From Candidatus Izemoplasma sp. (GTDB lineage Bacteria > Bacillota_I > Bacilli_A > Izemoplasmatales > Izemoplasmataceae): DNA of 42,738 bases. Both the position numbers and the translations under genes were made by a program. The DNA lies in NCBI GenBank assembly GCA_007117625.1, contig SKGE01000004.1, positions 1 through 42,738 on the forward strand, given 5' to 3'. Positions 41,401 to 42,738 of the stretch are shown piece by piece. The stretch's first letter is position 1; each line of letters opens with the position of its first letter. The notes beneath the pieces were generated by a model. The model was not told the DNA's origin. It saw nothing but the letters and a program-made list of their open reading frames with translations, and searched no databases.

Positions 41401-41748
41401 GGGGTTGATTCTGGATTCGACAGGGTAGTTAGAGCTTGATAAGCATGCCTTGGTTGTGCAAGTAAAAACACTAGGTTAAATATAACCGGAAATCAAAACT
41501 ACGCTTACGCGGCTTAAGAAATAAGCCCGACTACATTCTTAACCAGTCTACGGGTTTAGAGTGTAGACAATTAGTAGACTATATACAGTGGGCGCAGATC
41601 TAGCACACTGTACGAACCCAATAGATCTCGCGTGTAACCATGGGTGTTCGTTGTCGGGGTGCACGTTAAACAAATCAGCGAACTAAGCATGTAGAAAGTT
41701 AAGTTTCGCCTACTTTGGACAGGGGTTCAAATCCCCTCAACTCCACCA
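41401..41748 (+). ncRNA. ssrA: Transfer-messenger RNA (tmRNA)
   Basis: Rescues stalled ribosomes. The 5' end GGGGTTGATTCTGGATTCGA and the 3' end, with the T-loop GGTTCAAATCC and CAACTCCACCA, are the universal tmRNA ends. GGGGTTG pairs with CAACTCC (one G-T pair) to make the alanine-tRNA-like acceptor. CCA is encoded. The length is 348 bases, one-piece form. The mRNA-like part (41488-41517) encodes the tag and is followed by pseudoknot-rich sequence. It lies next to smpB. Confidence 0.97.
41488..41517 (+). other. tmRNA tag-peptide reading frame
   Basis: The frame GGA AAT CAA AAC TAC GCT TAC GCG GCT TAA inside ssrA gives GNQNYAYAA. It ends in the hydrophobic degron Ala-Ala. The resume codon is inferred to be GGA (Gly) because it follows ATAACC, as the Bacillus resume codon follows ATAACT. 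Alanine is the more usual first residue. The exact first codon is an inference; the stop and frame are clear. Confidence 0.7.
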
Positions 41749-41761
41749 AACTTACCCGCGT

Positions 41762-41811
41762 CCCGAGGAATAATGCAAACATCTTTGTTTGATAAAATCC
41801 TCGGGTTTTTT
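41762..41811 (+). terminator. Terminator of ssrA
   Basis: Outer stem CCCGAGGA/TCCTCGGG with an inner hairpin (CAAAC with GTTTG) and a run of T residues. Confidence 0.9.
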
Positions 41812-41862
41812 ATTTGTCTTGGGCTTGAAAAAACGACAATCATGATTAACTTTAAAGTCTCT

Positions 41863-41891
41863 AAAACCCTATTGCAATTGGGGTTTTCTTG
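41863..41891. terminator. Second terminator-like hairpin downstream of ssrA
   Basis: AAAACCC (41863-41869) pairs with GGGTTTT (41881-41887); an ATTGCAAT core lies between them. An A-rich 5' side and T-rich 3' side follow. The stretch 41812-42003 holds no gene that I can support. Confidence 0.6.
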
Positions 41892-41935
41892 TTTGATAGC
41901 ACGATTTTAAATGCGTGACAAACAAAGTGAAATTT

Positions 41936-41953
41936 AGAGGTAGTAGAGGTAGT
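41936..41953 (+). repeat. Short tandem repeat
   Basis: Two exact copies of AGAGGTAGT stand side by side, followed by the related AAAGGGAGC. No function is evident. Confidence 0.5.
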
Positions 41954-42003
41954 AAAGGGAGCAATTAATACGCGTTTTTTTGGCTACATTTTATGTTTAA
42001 TAG

Positions 42004-42018
42004 ATGCTATAATAGCAT
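42004..42018 (+). promoter_or_regulatory. Promoter with palindromic -10 for the 130-aa gene
   Basis: TGCTATAAT (extended -10, TATAAT at 42008-42013) sits inside the perfect palindrome ATGCTAT-A-ATAGCAT. The palindrome could be an operator or chance. The ATG is at 42037. Confidence 0.5.
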
Positions 42019-42036
42019 ATATAGGCAGGTGATACA

Positions 42037-42429
42037 ATGACATTTTTGCAGTTTCAGATGGATAAGGAGTTTCTTAACTATTATAAAAACTTCAAGAAAT
42101 TCAAAGAGGGAAGCTATAGACCTTATTGGGATCTCTGTTTTAAATCTCTATCAAATAGAGATTTTCTTAGTTATATGATTTTGTGTAATGATCTAAATGG
42201 CATCCCACCTGTAAAGTCTTTTCTACTTTACCATCAAAAGCATATTAAAGAGTTAACAGGAAATAACAATTGCACTCTCGATTCTTTTACACGTAAGGCT
42301 ATTGGTGCATTTTTTGGTATGTTGTTTCAATATGTGTTAGGTTACGATCAAAATCAGACCAAGACAGTTAGAGTAAGCCTGAAGGTGTTTGGATTAGTTA
42401 CTGCATCGGTATTTAATAAAGTGATGTAA
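42037..42429 (+). CDS. Hypothetical protein, 130 aa
   Basis: I do not recognise this protein. It starts at an ATG with a fair RBS (GCAGGTG about 9 bases upstream) and a good extended -10. It is rich in aromatic and basic residues in the first half (NYYKNFKKFKEGSYRPYWDL), with one moderately hydrophobic segment around GAFFGMLFQYVLGY (residues 91-104). It has no signal peptide and no clear motif. Its base composition is more AT-rich than the preceding genes, and it lies just downstream of ssrA, a frequent integration site, so it may be accessory DNA. No terminator is seen after it. Confidence 0.65.
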   Translation: MTFLQFQMDKEFLNYYKNFKKFKEGSYRPYWDLCFKSLSNRDFLSYMILCNDLNGIPPVKSFLLYHQKHIKELTGNNNCTLDSFTRKAIGAFFGMLFQYVLGYDQNQTKTVRVSLKVFGLVTASVFNKVM

Positions 42430-42486
42430 TTATTGTTTTAATATAACAGAACTAACTGCGATTTTTTATAATATTACATTTCTTAT

Positions 42487-42515
42487 TTGTAAGTTATATC
42501 AAAAAAGCTTATAAT
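42487..42515 (+). promoter_or_regulatory. Promoter of the PAS-domain protein gene
   Basis: The -35 TTGTAA (42487-42492), a 17-bp spacer and a consensus TATAAT (42510-42515) lie ahead of GGGGAGG and the GTG at 42549. Confidence 0.65.
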
Positions 42516-42548
42516 TATACTAAATTGAGTTTCTGGGGAGGCAGTTAT

Positions 42549-42738
42549 GTGAAGAAAATAATGAGTTTATTAGTTTTGATCTTTTTGTTGATTTCAAACA
42601 TAAATGTGATCAATGCGGATAGTGATATTGATTTTGAGGACTTGTTTAACAATCATCAATCAGTAATGTTAATTATTCATCCAATAACCGGTGAAATTTA
42701 CTATGCGAATCAAGCGGCAGTAGAATTTTATGGATACC
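42549..42738 (+). CDS. Exported PAS-domain sensor protein (partial, runs off the window)
   Basis: Only the first 63 codons are present. The GTG start follows GGGGAGG (42535-42541) by 7 bases; the ATG two bases earlier runs straight into TGA. Residues 1-22 form a signal peptide or membrane anchor (KKIMSLLVLIFLLISNINV). After an acidic linker a PAS domain begins at about residue 40: SVMLIIHPITGEIYYANQAA, then VEFYGY. PAS domains with this opening commonly precede GGDEF/EAL or histidine kinase domains, but the output domain lies beyond the window. Confidence 0.75.
   Translation, partial: MKKIMSLLVLIFLLISNINVINADSDIDFEDLFNNHQSVMLIIHPITGEIYYANQAAVEFYGY

Noticed and set aside
41936-41953. Tandem AGAGGTAGT as a CRISPR or attachment site
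   Set aside because: Only two adjacent 9-bp copies without spacers, and no match to the ssrA end.

Overview
The window (about 42.7 kb, low G+C, almost gap-free) reads as chromosome of a fermentative, low-G+C Gram-positive-lineage bacterium. Firmicutes-type traits include a long-form HPF, YitT, RecX, a CcpA-type cre site, a tetrahydrofolate (THF) riboswitch, and the secG-rnr-smpB-ssrA order. TGA is used as a true stop (ends of recX, glgC, pgcA, rnfC, rnfE) and prfB (RF2) is intact, so the genetic code is standard. Free-living relatives of the Mollicutes (Izemoplasmatales/Haloplasma-like) would fit. That placement is an inference from gene content, not shown by the sequence.

Layout. 1-5.2 kb: hpf, secA, prfB, yitT. 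5.2-15.3 kb: a tightly packed run with an S41 protease, recX and an alpha-glucan storage set (glgB, glgC, a glgD-glgA fusion, glgP). 15.3-16 kb: a peroxiredoxin. 16.1-23.6 kb: phosphoglucomutase followed without a gap by an unusual rnf operon (C-D-G-E-A-small Cys protein-short B). 23.6-27.9 kb: pyruvate phosphate dikinase under a cre site, uracil-DNA glycosylase, and a THF-riboswitch-controlled folate ECF S-component. 28-31.8 kb: a fructose regulon (DeoR regulator, 1-phosphofructokinase, separate EIIA, EIIB and EIIC, HPr) whose EIIC has a one-base frameshift. 31.8-34.4 kb, minus strand: a flavin reductase and a Thermotoga-type GH13 maltosyltransferase. 34.5-41.8 kb: gpmI, eno, a CaCA exchanger, secG, rnr, smpB and tmRNA. 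41.8 kb to the end: AT-richer sequence with an unrecognised small protein and the start of an exported PAS-domain protein.

How the genes work together. Glucose-1-phosphate is made and used by pgcA, glgC, glgDA, glgB and glgP, with the maltosyltransferase remodelling glucan chains. Fructose enters through the PTS and fruK. Lower glycolysis is covered by gpmI, eno and the PPi-linked ppdK. Rnf would couple ferredoxin/NAD redox balance to an ion gradient.

The most unusual feature is the rnf operon. RnfB lacks its ferredoxin domains. An extra 56-aa one-TM protein with a CxxCx4C motif sits between rnfA and rnfB. RnfG is an expanded, internally repeated FMN protein. RnfD carries a coiled-coil insertion and RnfE a charged tail. 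The GlgD-GlgA fusion is the second most notable item.
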